The position numbers and the translations under genes are program-made. Below the pieces are notes generated by a model that was given only the letters and a program-made list of their open reading frames with translations, had not been told where the DNA came from and did no database searches. Positions 1 through 8,558 of a DNA stretch of 64,000 bases are shown piece by piece (position 1 is the first letter of the stretch; the number at the start of each line of letters is the position of its first letter). The DNA comes from Kineosporia aurantiaca JCM 3230. Lineage in GTDB: Bacteria; Actinomycetota; Actinomycetes; Actinomycetales; Kineosporiaceae. The stretch spans positions 137,989 to 201,988 of the forward strand of contig JODP01000016.1 in assembly GCA_000719025.1 (NCBI GenBank). Direction: 5' to 3'.

Positions 1-535
1 CTCGGTCAGCGCGATCAAGAAGGACGGCAAGCGGGCCTACACCCGGGTCCGTGAGGGCGAGGACGTCAAGCTCGAGGCGCGTCCGGTGACCGTGTCGGCG
101 TTGCGGGTGCTGGCCGCCCGGCCGGTGCAGCACGAGGGCGTCCCGGTGCTCGACCTGGACGTGGACGTGGTCTGCTCGTCCGGTACCTATATTCGGGCGC
201 TGGCCCGGGACCTGGGCGCCAGTCTGGGCTCCGCCGGGCATCTGACGGCCCTGCGGCGCACCCGGGTCGGTCCCTACCGGCTGGACGGTGCGCGCACGCT
301 GCCGGAGCTGGAGGAGTCGTTCGGCATCCTGCCGATCGCCGAGGCGGCCCGGGCCGCGTTCACCGCCCGGGACCTGTCCGAGGAGGAGGCCCGGCGGCTG
401 GCGCACGGCCAGCGGCTGGAGGCCAGCGAGCTGGGCCCGGCCCCGGTCGCGGCGTTCGCCCCGGACGGGACCCTGGTGGCCCTGATCGCCGATGCCGGGC
501 TGACCGCCCGGCCGCTGGTCGTGCTGACCGGCTGA
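1..535 (+). CDS. truB: tRNA pseudouridine(55) synthase TruB, 3' part
   Basis: The reading frame is open from base 2, so the gene starts outside the window; only the C-terminal ~177 codons are here. TruB converts U55 of tRNAs to pseudouridine in the T-loop. The visible part begins with the SVSAIKKDGKRAYTRVR stretch typical of the TruB catalytic domain, followed by VCSSGTYIRALARDLG, a conserved TruB segment, and then a C-terminal PUA-like region. The downstream neighbour ribF fits the usual rbfA-truB-ribF-rpsO order. The stop codon (533-535) abuts the stop of a convergent small gene. Identification is firm; the 5' part and start cannot be described. Confidence 0.93.
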   Translation, partial: SVSAIKKDGKRAYTRVREGEDVKLEARPVTVSALRVLAARPVQHEGVPVLDLDVDVVCSSGTYIRALARDLGASLGSAGHLTALRRTRVGPYRLDGARTLPELEESFGILPIAEAARAAFTARDLSEEEARRLAHGQRLEASELGPAPVAAFAPDGTLVALIADAGLTARPLVVLTG

Positions 536-709
536 TCAGCGGGAGCTGGTCGCCATCGCCGGATCGCCGCTGGTCTGCGCCTCGGCCTGACTGCAGGGCC
601 ACACCGTGCCGCAGATCGTGCAGAAACCGCCGCCGCTGCTATGCAGGAAGGTCTCAACGCCACGCTGGGTGGGCATCGGGGCCCGGCCCGCAACTCGCTT
701 GCTGTCCAT
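536..709 (-). CDS. Small Cys-rich hypothetical protein (CxxC-x5-C)
   Basis: A 57-residue protein convergent with truB, stop to stop with no spacer. It contains FCTICGTVWPCSQ, that is two cysteines in a CxxC pair and a third five residues later next to Trp-Pro, which resembles a small zinc-binding or redox knuckle in short actinobacterial hypothetical proteins. The start at 709 is chosen because a GAGGA ribosome-binding site lies 7 nt upstream; the first ATG at 748 has no such site at good spacing. No known function. The cysteine pattern and good RBS argue for a real gene; its small size keeps confidence moderate. Confidence 0.5.
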   Translation of the reverse strand: MDSKRVAGRAPMPTQRGVETFLHSSGGGFCTICGTVWPCSQAEAQTSGDPAMATSSR

Positions 710-863
710 GATGGGGTCCTCGCTGGACTTGGTTAACTGAACGTTCATCTCTTATCGCTGGCAGTGAGAGTGTTGTTACCTTGCTCTCAGGGCGAGCGAG
801 GAGATTTCACCACATCGGAGCACCGAACGTGGAACTGAAGAACCCACCTGGCAGAGTTGTCCC

Positions 864-1865
864 GTGAAGCAGAGCCAGGCGCAGGTGTGGCGGGACCTCG
901 GCGAGGTACCTCCGGGGTTCGGGCCCTCGGCGGTCACCATCGGCAACTTCGACGGTGTGCACCGGGGGCACCTCGCCGTCCTCGGGCGGACGGTGCAGGC
1001 CGCGAAGGCCCATCAGCAGGAGGGCTGGCGCTCGGTGGCGATCACCTTCGCCCCGCACCCGCTGGCGGTACTGCACCCGGAGCGGGCCCCGCAGCCGCTG
1101 TCGACGGTCGAGCACCGGCTCGAGCTGCTGGCCGACACCGGGCTGGACGCCGTCCTGATGCTGCCCTTCACCCACGAGCTGGCGCAGTGGAGCCCGCGCC
1201 GGTTCGTCCAGGACGTGATGGTCAGCGCCCTCGGGGCCCGGCAGATCGTGGTCGGCTCGGACACCCGGTTCGGCAAGCTCAACGCCGGGGACATCGCCAC
1301 GTTGCGCGAGCTCGGCACCGAGCTGGGCTTCGCGGTGGACGAGGTGGCCGACCTGAAGACCGAGAACGCCGACCGGCGCTGGTCCTCCACCCTGGCCCGC
1401 GAGCTGATCGCCCAGGGCGAGGTGGGGGAGGCCGCCGAGGTGCTGGGACGCCCGCACCGGGTCACCGGCGTCGTGGTGCACGGTGACCACCGGGGCCGGG
1501 AGCTCGGCTACCCGACCGCCAACCTGAACACCGACGCGATCGGCGCCGTGCCCTCGGACGGGGTCTACGCGGGCTGGCTGGTCCGCGCCGGGGCGGACGG
1601 CGAGCCCGGGGCCTGCGCCAAGCACGACACCGGGGAGCGGCTGCCGGCCGCCATCTCGGTCGGCACCAACCCCACCTTCGACGGCGAGGAGCGCCGGGTC
1701 GAGGCCTACGTGCTGGACCGCACCGACCTCGACCTGTACGGCGAGCGGATCGCCGTGGAGTTCGTCGAGCGGCTGCGCCCCACGCTGCGCTTCGACGGTA
1801 TCGAGCCGCTGATCAAGCAGATGAACGAGGACGTCGCCCGGTGCCGCGAGGTGCTCGGCGTCTGA
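864..1865 (+). CDS. ribF: Bifunctional riboflavin kinase / FAD synthetase
   Basis: 333 residues, the usual length. It phosphorylates riboflavin to FMN and adenylates FMN to FAD in the cytoplasm. The N-terminal adenylyltransferase domain carries VTIGNFDGVHRGHL (about residues 25-38), the HxGH nucleotidyltransferase motif. The C-terminal kinase domain carries GYPTANL, the riboflavin kinase signature, near residue 215. It follows truB and precedes rpsO, as in most actinobacteria. The GTG at 864 is the first start, but an in-frame GTG at 885 would also match family N-termini; neither has a strong ribosome-binding site. Confidence 0.95.
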   Translation: MKQSQAQVWRDLGEVPPGFGPSAVTIGNFDGVHRGHLAVLGRTVQAAKAHQQEGWRSVAITFAPHPLAVLHPERAPQPLSTVEHRLELLADTGLDAVLMLPFTHELAQWSPRRFVQDVMVSALGARQIVVGSDTRFGKLNAGDIATLRELGTELGFAVDEVADLKTENADRRWSSTLARELIAQGEVGEAAEVLGRPHRVTGVVVHGDHRGRELGYPTANLNTDAIGAVPSDGVYAGWLVRAGADGEPGACAKHDTGERLPAAISVGTNPTFDGEERRVEAYVLDRTDLDLYGERIAVEFVERLRPTLRFDGIEPLIKQMNEDVARCREVLGV

Positions 1866-1903
1866 ACCTGCGGTTGCGCCCAGGGCCGACGACCCTGCGT
1901 CAA

Positions 1904-1934
1904 TTGGGTTGACGGGCCGTCGCGCTGTTAACGT
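1904..1934 (+). promoter_or_regulatory. Candidate promoter of rpsO
   Basis: In the 157-nt gap after ribF there is TTGACG at 1909-1914 and TAACGT at 1929-1934, the only pair resembling sigma-70 hexamers. The spacing is short (14 nt); pairing the -10 with TTGGGT at 1904-1909 gives 19 nt. It would drive the rpsO-pnp genes. It is a pattern match only. Confidence 0.3.
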
Positions 1935-2022
1935 AGCGGGTGCCGTTCGATCGGCCGCGGATCGATAGTGCCCGGGTGGATGTGCCCCGGCGCGCCGCGC
2001 AGCGAATTCAGAAGGAGATCGA

Positions 2023-2292
2023 GTGCCACTCGACGCCGAAACGAAGAAGAGCATCATCGCGGAGTACGCGACTGGTGAGGGTGACACCGGTTCCCCCGAG
2101 GTCCAGATCGCGATGCTGACGCAGCGCATCAAGGACCTGACGGAGCACCTGAAGGAGCACAAGCACGACCACCACAGCCGGCGCGGCCTGCTGCTGCTGG
2201 TCGGTCAGCGTCGTCGTCTCCTGAAGTACGTCCAGAAGAAGGACATCACCCGCTACCGGGCGCTGATCGAGCGTCTCGGCCTGCGCCGCTGA
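2023..2292 (+). CDS. rpsO: 30S ribosomal protein S15
   Basis: 89 residues, exactly the family length. S15 binds 16S rRNA helices 20-22 early in 30S assembly. The protein contains the conserved HSRRGLLLLVGQRRRLLKY core (about residues 46-64). The GTG start at 2023 is set by a strong AGAAGGAGA ribosome-binding site just upstream. It is followed by a strong hairpin and then pnp, the same rpsO-pnp pairing found across bacteria. Confidence 0.97.
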   Translation: MPLDAETKKSIIAEYATGEGDTGSPEVQIAMLTQRIKDLTEHLKEHKHDHHSRRGLLLLVGQRRRLLKYVQKKDITRYRALIERLGLRR

Positions 2293-2298
2293 CTCCCT

Positions 2299-2332
2299 GA
2301 GGCCGTGACCGGATTCATCCGGGCACGGCCTC
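2299..2332 (+). terminator. Strong hairpin after rpsO
   Basis: GAGGCCGTG (2299-2307) pairs perfectly with CACGGCCTC (2324-2332), and inner CCGGAT pairs with ATCCGG. It lies 7 nt after the rpsO stop and is followed by TTC rather than a long T run. It may terminate or attenuate rpsO transcription, or serve as a stability/processing hairpin in the rpsO-pnp mRNA, as in Escherichia coli. Confidence 0.7.
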
Positions 2333-2632
2333 TTCGGTGTGTCAGGCCCCGGCTTCGGCCCATTGGTGAGTGATCATCGGTGGGTCAGCCGGGGACGGCG
2401 CACCCGCACCGCCCCGAAAAGCACCGAAGAAGGCAACAACCAGGAGGGGTCGGCGAGAGCCGGTCACCGGTCCTCGGTAGTGGCCTCCGCGAACCGTCCG
2501 GCTCCGGCCGCGACGTCGCGTGGGCCTCGATCGAAGACCGGAACGCCTCGACCAGGACTCCCGGACCACTCCTGACCCGATGCCGCAGCGGCGAGATCGC
2601 TCGCCCGCCGCGGAAGAACAGGAGAGTGACCC
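2333..2632 (+). other. pnp leader / intergenic region without gene
   Basis: About 300 nt between the rpsO hairpin and pnp. Short open frames here are not convincing. The end carries an AGGAGA ribosome-binding site (2620-2625) for pnp. No clear sigma-70 promoter was found; the region could hold an ECF-type promoter or a structured pnp leader. Confidence 0.4.
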
Positions 2633-4870
2633 TTGGAGGGTCCCGAAATCACCGCCGCCGAAGCCGTTATCGACAACGGCTCGTTCGGTAAGCGCACCGT
2701 CCGGTTCGAGACCGGCCGGCTGGCCAAGCAGGCCGCCGGTTCCGTGTCGGTCTACCTGGACAACGACACGATGCTGCTCTCGGCCACCACGGTCGGTAAG
2801 CAGCCGAAGGACCAGTTCGACTTCTTCCCCCTGACGATCGACGTCGAGGAGCGGATGTACGCGGCCGGGAAGATCCCCGGTTCGTTCTTCCGTCGTGAGG
2901 GCCGGCCGAGCACCGAGGCGATCCTGGCCTGCCGGCTGATCGACCGCCCGCTGCGCCCGACCTTCGTCAAGGGCCTGCGCAACGAGGTCCAGGTGGTCAT
3001 CACCGTCCTGGCGCTCAACCCGCAGGACCCGTACGACGTGGTGGCGATCAACGCCGCCTCGCTCTCCACCCAGATCTCCGGTCTGCCGTTCTCCGGCCCG
3101 ATCGGCGGCGTGCGGGTGGCCCTGATCGACGGCCAGTGGGTCGGGTTCCCCCGGCACGAGGAGGTCGAGCGCGCGGTCTTCGACATGGTCGTGGCCGGCC
3201 GCGTGGTGACCGACGAGAACGGTGCCGAGGACGTCGCGATCATGATGGTCGAGGCCGAGGCCACCGAGGGCTCCTGGACCCTGATCAAGGACCAGGGCGT
3301 CGGCGCCCCGACCGAGGACGTCGTCGCCGCCGGTCTGGAGGCGGCCAAGCCGTTCATCGCGGCCCTGTGCAAGGCGCAGGCCGAGGTGGCGAGCGCGGCG
3401 GCCAAGCCGACCGCCGAGTTCCCGCTGTTCCCGGACTACCAGCCGGACGCCTACGAGGCGGTCTCGGCCGCGGTGACCGACGACATGACGGCGGCGCTGA
3501 CGATCGCCGGCAAGCAGGAGCGCGAGTCCCGCCTCGACGAGCTCAAGGACGGCGTGAAGGCCAAGCTGGCCGCCGACTTCGAGGGTCGCGAGAAGGAGAT
3601 CTCGGCGGCCTTCCGGGCGGTCAACAAGAAGCTGGTCCGCCAGCGCATCCTGAAGGACAAGATCCGGATCGACGGCCGGGGCCTGGCGGACATCCGTCAG
3701 CTCGGCGCCGAGGTCGAGGTCATCCCCCGGGTGCACGGCTCGGCCCTGTTCGAGCGCGGCGAGACCCAGATCCTGGGCGTCACCACGCTGAACATGCTCC
3801 GGATGGAGCAGCAGCTGGACACGCTGTCCCCGGTGACCCGCAAGCGCTACATGCACAACTACAACTTCCCGCCGTACAGCACCGGTGAGACCGGCCGCGT
3901 CGGTTCGCCGAAGCGCCGCGAGATCGGTCACGGCGCGCTGGCCGAGCGGGCCCTAGTGCCGGTGCTGCCGTCGCGCGAGGAGTTCCCGTACGCGATCCGT
4001 CAGGTCTCCGAGGCCCTCGGGTCCAACGGCTCGACCTCGATGGGCTCGGTCTGCGCCTCGACCCTGGCCCTGCTGAACGCCGGTGTGCCGCTGCGCGCCC
4101 CGGTCGCCGGTATCGCCATGGGCCTGGTCTCGGACACCGTCGACGGCAAGACCCAGTACGCGGCGCTGACCGACATCCTGGGCGCCGAGGACGCGTTCGG
4201 TGACATGGACTTCAAGGTCGCCGGTACCTCGGAGTTCGTCACTGCGATCCAGCTCGACACCAAGCTCGACGGCATCCCGGCGAGCGTGCTGGCCGCCGCG
4301 CTGACCCAGGCCCGCGAGGCCCGGCTGCACATCCTCGACGTGATGAGCGAGGCGATCGACCGGCCGGACGAGATGTCCCCGCTGGCCCCGCGCGTGATCA
4401 GCGTGAAGGTCCCGGTCGACAAGATCGGCGAGGTGATCGGGCCCAAGGGCAAGATGATCAACCAGATCCAGGACGACACCGGCGCCGACATCTCGATCGA
4501 GGACGACGGCACGGTGTACATCGGTGCGGTCGACGGCCCCTCGGCCGAGGCCGCCCGGACGGCGATCAACGCGATCGCCAACCCGACCATGCCCGAGGTC
4601 GGGGAGCGCTACCTGGGCACCGTCGTGAAGACGACGACCTTCGGTGCGTTCGTCTCGCTGGTGCCGGGCAAGGACGGCCTGCTGCACATCTCGCAGATCC
4701 GCCGGATGGTCGGCGGCAAGCGGGTGGAGAACGTCGAGGACGTGCTCAGCATCGGCCAGAAGGTCCAGGTCCAGATCGCCGAGATCGACCCGCGGGGCAA
4801 GCTCTCGCTGGCCCCGGTCCTGGACGAGGACGCCGAGGGCAAGTCCGAGACGGCCGACGCGACCGCCTGA
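2633..4870 (+). CDS. pnp: Polynucleotide phosphorylase
   Basis: 745 residues, matching actinobacterial PNPase (GpsI), a phosphorolytic 3'-5' exoribonuclease that also makes RNA tails. Two RNase PH domains with a helical linker are followed by a KH domain (around residues 588-655, with VIGPKGKMI, the GxxG loop) and an S1 domain (around 660-730, GTVVKTTTFGAFV). The start is TTG at 2633, supported by AGGAGA 7 nt upstream and by the N-terminal sequence aligning with the family. It overlaps nothing but is separated from the M16 peptidase by 1 nt, so they are likely co-transcribed. Confidence 0.97.
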   Translation: MEGPEITAAEAVIDNGSFGKRTVRFETGRLAKQAAGSVSVYLDNDTMLLSATTVGKQPKDQFDFFPLTIDVEERMYAAGKIPGSFFRREGRPSTEAILACRLIDRPLRPTFVKGLRNEVQVVITVLALNPQDPYDVVAINAASLSTQISGLPFSGPIGGVRVALIDGQWVGFPRHEEVERAVFDMVVAGRVVTDENGAEDVAIMMVEAEATEGSWTLIKDQGVGAPTEDVVAAGLEAAKPFIAALCKAQAEVASAAAKPTAEFPLFPDYQPDAYEAVSAAVTDDMTAALTIAGKQERESRLDELKDGVKAKLAADFEGREKEISAAFRAVNKKLVRQRILKDKIRIDGRGLADIRQLGAEVEVIPRVHGSALFERGETQILGVTTLNMLRMEQQLDTLSPVTRKRYMHNYNFPPYSTGETGRVGSPKRREIGHGALAERALVPVLPSREEFPYAIRQVSEALGSNGSTSMGSVCASTLALLNAGVPLRAPVAGIAMGLVSDTVDGKTQYAALTDILGAEDAFGDMDFKVAGTSEFVTAIQLDTKLDGIPASVLAAALTQAREARLHILDVMSEAIDRPDEMSPLAPRVISVKVPVDKIGEVIGPKGKMINQIQDDTGADISIEDDGTVYIGAVDGPSAEAARTAINAIANPTMPEVGERYLGTVVKTTTFGAFVSLVPGKDGLLHISQIRRMVGGKRVENVEDVLSIGQKVQVQIAEIDPRGKLSLAPVLDEDAEGKSETADATA

Positions 4871-4871
4871 C

Positions 4872-6248
4872 GTGACGGCGACCCCACTGCCGCTGGTCGC
4901 AGCGGGAGACCCTGACTCGTCCCAGGTCATCGCCGGGGAGGAGGGCGGCGCCGTGGTGCGCCGCACCGTCCTCCCCGGCGGGGTCCGGGTGCTGTCCGAG
5001 GCGATGCCCGGACTGCGCTCGGCCACGATCGGGTTCTGGGTCGGGGTCGGCTCCCGGGACGAGACCACCGGCCACCACGGATCCACCCACTTCCTCGAGC
5101 ACCTGCTGTTCAAGGGCACCACCCGGCGCAGCGCGATGGACATCGCCACCGCGTTCGACCGGGTCGGCGGGGAGTCCAACGCCGTCACCGGCAAGGAGCA
5201 CACCTGCTACTACGCCCGGGTGCTGGACGAGGACCTGCCGATGGCCGTGGACGTGCTCTGCGACATGGTCACCGGCGCCCGTCTGGACGCCGGTGACGTG
5301 GAGAACGAACGCGGCGTCATCCTCGAGGAACTCGCGATGAACGACGACGACCCGGCGGACGTCGTCCACGAGCGCTTCGCCGAGCTGGTGCTCGGGCAGC
5401 ATCCGCTGGGCCGGCCGATCGGCGGCACTCCGGAGACCATCCGGGCGGTCGGTCGCGACAGCATCGCCGCGCACTACGCCGAGCACTACCAGGCCCCCGG
5501 TCTGGTGGTCACGGTGGCCGGGGGAGTGGACCACGACCGGGTCTGCGAGCTGGTCTCGGAGAGCCTGGCCCGGTCCGGGTGGAAGCTCGACGCCGACCAC
5601 GCTCCTTATGGCCGGCGCGATGTCTCGGACCCGGAGCGGGAAGAGGTCTCCCCCGCGGAGGACGGCACGCCGCACCGGCTGGTGGTGGTGAACCGGAGCA
5701 CCGAGCAGGCCAACGTGGTGGTCGGCACCACCTCGCTGGTCGCCACCGATCCCCGCCGTTACGCGATGTCGGTGCTCAACGCCGTCCTCGGGGGCGGGAT
5801 GAGCAGCCGGCTGTTCCAGGAGATCCGGGAGCAGCGCGGTCTGGCCTATTCGGTGTACTCGTTCGCCTCGGGCTACTCCGACTCCGGCTACTTCGGTCTC
5901 TACGCGGGCTGCACCCCGGCCCGGGTGGACGAGGTGATCGCCCTGATGGTGGCCGAACTGCGCCGCCTGGCGGCGGACGGCGTACCGGAGGAGGAACTGC
6001 ACCGGGCGCACGGCCAGCTGGCCGGCGGTCTGGTGCTGGGCCTGGAGGACACCGGCTCGCGGATGTCCCGGCTCGGCAAGGCGGAGCTGGTGCACGGCGA
6101 GTACCTGGGCATGGACAAGGCCCTGGACCGGATTCGCTCGGTCACCGCCGAGGAGGTCCGGGCGCTGGCTGCCGACCTCGCCTCCCGCCCGCTGTCGCTG
6201 GCGGTGGTGGGCCCGTTCGACGAGGACCGCCCCTTCCGGGTTTCCTAG
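4872..6248 (+). CDS. M16 family zinc metallopeptidase (processing-protease-like)
   Basis: 458 residues. The inverted zinc motif HFLEH (HxxEH) lies near residue 76 with the downstream glutamate in ENERGVILEE, so the active site is complete. M16 peptidases such as mitochondrial processing peptidase beta and bacterial YmxG cleave short peptides; the bacterial substrate is unknown. The GTG at 4872 is one base after the pnp stop; a longer open frame upstream lies inside pnp and is not coding. In Streptomyces this gene also follows pnp. The long hairpin after its stop marks the end of the operon. Confidence 0.92.
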   Translation: MTATPLPLVAAGDPDSSQVIAGEEGGAVVRRTVLPGGVRVLSEAMPGLRSATIGFWVGVGSRDETTGHHGSTHFLEHLLFKGTTRRSAMDIATAFDRVGGESNAVTGKEHTCYYARVLDEDLPMAVDVLCDMVTGARLDAGDVENERGVILEELAMNDDDPADVVHERFAELVLGQHPLGRPIGGTPETIRAVGRDSIAAHYAEHYQAPGLVVTVAGGVDHDRVCELVSESLARSGWKLDADHAPYGRRDVSDPEREEVSPAEDGTPHRLVVVNRSTEQANVVVGTTSLVATDPRRYAMSVLNAVLGGGMSSRLFQEIREQRGLAYSVYSFASGYSDSGYFGLYAGCTPARVDEVIALMVAELRRLAADGVPEEELHRAHGQLAGGLVLGLEDTGSRMSRLGKAELVHGEYLGMDKALDRIRSVTAEEVRALAADLASRPLSLAVVGPFDEDRPFRVS

Positions 6249-6252
6249 GTCT

Positions 6253-6303
6253 GTTTCACCGAAGGACGCTTGCGGCCGGAAGGCTGCAAGCGTCCCTTGA
6301 AAC
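6253..6303 (+). terminator. Long hairpin terminator after the M16 peptidase
   Basis: Starting 4 nt after the stop, 14 bp (6264-6277 with 6282-6295, one G-U pair, loop GGAA) form a near-perfect stem, extended by GTTTCA (6253-6258) pairing with TGAAAC (6298-6303). This should end the pnp-peptidase transcript. There is no U-rich tail, which is common in actinobacteria. Confidence 0.75.
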
Positions 6304-6386
6304 ATGCCGACCCACGACCGCAATCGTCCGTTCGTTGACCCCCTCTCCTCCTGGTGGTGGGATGACGGGAGACGGAGGGCGATGCC

Positions 6387-7805
6387 ATGAGCACGTATAC
6401 GCAGACGAGCCGGGGTAGGACGTACCGGTTCGAGGGTCTGGTCGATCTGATGGCCAAGGCCACCCCGGCCCGCTCCGGAGACGAGCTCGCCGGGTGCGCG
6501 GCGTCGTCCGACGCCGAGCGGGTGGCCGCGCAACTGGCGCTGGCCGACGTCCCTTTGCAGCAGTTCCTCGAAGAGCCCCTGGTGCCGTACGAGACCGACG
6601 AGGTCACCCGGCTCATCCTGGACACTCACGACCGTGCGGCGTTCCAGCCGGTCTCCTCGCTGACCGTCGGCGGGTTCCGCGACTGGCTGCTGGAGCAGGT
6701 TCCTCGCCCCCACGCCGGCGCCGTCCTCACCGCGCTCGCTCCTGGCCTTACCCCGGAAATGGTTGCCGCGGTAAGCAAGCTGATGCGCAACCAGGACCTG
6801 ATCGCCGTCGCCAAGGCAACCCGCGTGACGTCCGCCTTCCGTTCCACCGTCGGGCTTCCCGGTCGTCTGGCGACTCGCCTCCAGCCGAACCACCCGACGG
6901 ACGACCTGCGCGGCATCGCCGCCGCCACCCTCGACGGCCTGCTGCTGGGCTGCGGTGACGCGGTGATCGGGGTGAACCCGGCCGGCGACTCGCCGCAGAC
7001 CTGCGCGGATCTGCTGCACCTGCTCGACGAGGTCCGCTCGACCTACGAAATTCCCACCCAGACCTGCGTCCTCACCCACGTCACGACCACGATCGGATTG
7101 ATCGAGGCGGGCGTCCCGGTAGACCTGGTGTTCCAATCGGTGGCCGGGACCGAGGCCGCCAACCAGGGCTTTGGGGTAACGCTCTCGATGCTGCGCGAGG
7201 GGTATGAAGCGGGGTTGTCCCTGGGGCGCGGAACCGTGGGGCAGAACGTGATGTACATGGAGACCGGGCAAGGAGCTGCCCTCTCGGCGGACGCCCATCG
7301 CGGTACGGGCGGGCGTCCGGTAGACCAGCAGACCCTGGAGGCACGCGCCTACGCGGTGTGCCGCGAGTTCAATCCGCTCCTGGTCAACACCGTGGTGGGC
7401 TTCATCGGGCCGGAGTACCTGTACGACGGAAAGCAGATTGTCCGGGCCGGCCTTGAGGACCACTTCTGCGGCAAGCTGCTAGGTCTGCCGATGGGCGTGG
7501 ACGTTTGCTACACGAACCACGCCGAGGCCGATCAGGACGACATGGACAACCTGCTGACGCTGCTGGGCGTCGCGGGCTGCTCGTTCGTCATCGCGGTGCC
7601 GGGGGCAGATGACGTGATGCTGGGGTACCAGAGCACGTCCTTCCACGACGCCTTGTTCGTTCGCCAAGCGCTCGATCTGCGGCCCGCGCCGGAGTTCGAG
7701 GTCTGGCTGAGGAAGATGCAGATGATGGACGACGACGGTCGGGTTCTCCCGGTCGAGGCGGCCTCGTCCGCGTTGCGCGCCCTCACCGGGGTGGCCGCGC
7801 GGTGA
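6387..7805 (+). CDS. eutB: Ethanolamine ammonia-lyase large subunit
   Basis: 472 residues, close to the usual ~455-470. EutB is the catalytic TIM-barrel subunit of the adenosylcobalamin-dependent enzyme that turns ethanolamine into acetaldehyde and ammonia. Recognisable family stretches include TYRFEGLVDLMAKATP at the N-terminus and YMETGQGAALSADAH in the core. It overlaps eutC by 4 nt. No eutA reactivase, permease, aldehyde dehydrogenase or microcompartment shell gene is near, so the product is probably handled by enzymes elsewhere. The pair interrupts the usual pnp-peptidase-dapB order, suggesting insertion. Upstream 83 nt hold a GGAGGG-like ribosome-binding site but no cobalamin riboswitch. 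Confidence 0.94.
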   Translation: MSTYTQTSRGRTYRFEGLVDLMAKATPARSGDELAGCAASSDAERVAAQLALADVPLQQFLEEPLVPYETDEVTRLILDTHDRAAFQPVSSLTVGGFRDWLLEQVPRPHAGAVLTALAPGLTPEMVAAVSKLMRNQDLIAVAKATRVTSAFRSTVGLPGRLATRLQPNHPTDDLRGIAAATLDGLLLGCGDAVIGVNPAGDSPQTCADLLHLLDEVRSTYEIPTQTCVLTHVTTTIGLIEAGVPVDLVFQSVAGTEAANQGFGVTLSMLREGYEAGLSLGRGTVGQNVMYMETGQGAALSADAHRGTGGRPVDQQTLEARAYAVCREFNPLLVNTVVGFIGPEYLYDGKQIVRAGLEDHFCGKLLGLPMGVDVCYTNHAEADQDDMDNLLTLLGVAGCSFVIAVPGADDVMLGYQSTSFHDALFVRQALDLRPAPEFEVWLRKMQMMDDDGRVLPVEAASSALRALTGVAAR

Positions 7806-8554
7806 CCGACTTCTGGGACGAGTTGCGCGCGACTACGCAGGCCAGGATCGGGCTCGGCCGGGTCGGAGACGGCATGCCCACCGGACGGGTGCTCGAGTTC
7901 CGGCTGGCCCATGCGAACGCTCGCGACGCGGTGCACGAACCGCTCGACGTGGACGCGCTGACCCGCGATCTGGTCGACGCCAGCCAGTTGGGATCACCGG
8001 TAGTCGTGGCGAGCCAGGCTGCGGACCGCGCCGAATACCTACGACGCCCAGACCTGGGCCGCCTGCCCGCCGACCTTTCCGGGGTACCGGCCACCGGCGC
8101 GGACGTAGGGTTTGTCCTGGCCGATGGCCTTTCCGCCCGAGCCCTGCAAACCCACGGCCCAGCTCTCCTGGCCGCCCTGGTCGAAGCCTTACCCCCAACG
8201 ATGACCCTGGCCCCGCCGGTGATCGCCACCCAGGCCCGAGTCGGCCTCGGTGACCACATCGGCGAGGCGCTCGGCGTCCAAACCGTGCTGGTCCTGATCG
8301 GCGAACGCCCCGGCCTCTCGGTGGCCGACAGCCTGGGCATCTACCTCACCCACCACCCGCGTCCCGGCCGGGCCGACTCCGACCGCAACTGCGTGTCGAA
8401 CGTCCATGCTCCAGGCGGTCTTCCGTACGCAGCCGCGGCGCGGGTGGTGAGTGGTCTGATTGCCGGCGCCCGCCAGCTCGGACGTTCCGGGGTAGCGCTG
8501 AAAGACACGAGCCGTGAGGCGGCGCTTTCTACCCCGGACACCGCGCTCTCATAG
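7802..8554 (+). CDS. eutC: Ethanolamine ammonia-lyase small subunit
   Basis: 250 residues. The small subunit pairs with EutB and contributes to binding the adenosylcobalamin cofactor. Recognisable segments include LTRDLVDASQLGSPVV (about residues 48-60) and the ARVGLGDHIGEALG and IGERPGLSVADSLGIYLT stretches in the C-terminal half, typical of EutC. The GTG start sits in the GTGA overlap with the eutB stop, implying translational coupling. Its stop is 4 nt from the stop of the convergent regulator gene. Confidence 0.93.
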   Translation: MTDFWDELRATTQARIGLGRVGDGMPTGRVLEFRLAHANARDAVHEPLDVDALTRDLVDASQLGSPVVVASQAADRAEYLRRPDLGRLPADLSGVPATGADVGFVLADGLSARALQTHGPALLAALVEALPPTMTLAPPVIATQARVGLGDHIGEALGVQTVLVLIGERPGLSVADSLGIYLTHHPRPGRADSDRNCVSNVHAPGGLPYAAAARVVSGLIAGARQLGRSGVALKDTSREAALSTPDTALS

Positions 8555-8558
8555 AGGC

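Noticed and set aside
1880..1896. Terminator after ribF
   Set aside because: CAGGG/CCCTG gives only a 5-bp stem, too weak to call.
2342..3931. 529-residue open frame on the minus strand opposite pnp
   Set aside because: Antisense shadow of a certain gene, caused by high GC at third codon positions; composition is repetitive Gly/Arg/Val and no family is recognisable.
6249..6386. Cobalamin riboswitch before eutB
   Set aside because: The 138-nt gap is filled largely by a simple long hairpin; no B12-box-like element or multi-stem layout is seen.
4746..7463. 905-residue open frame on the minus strand across the M16 peptidase and eutB
   Set aside because: Spans two well-identified plus-strand genes and a terminator; it is a GC-bias artefact.
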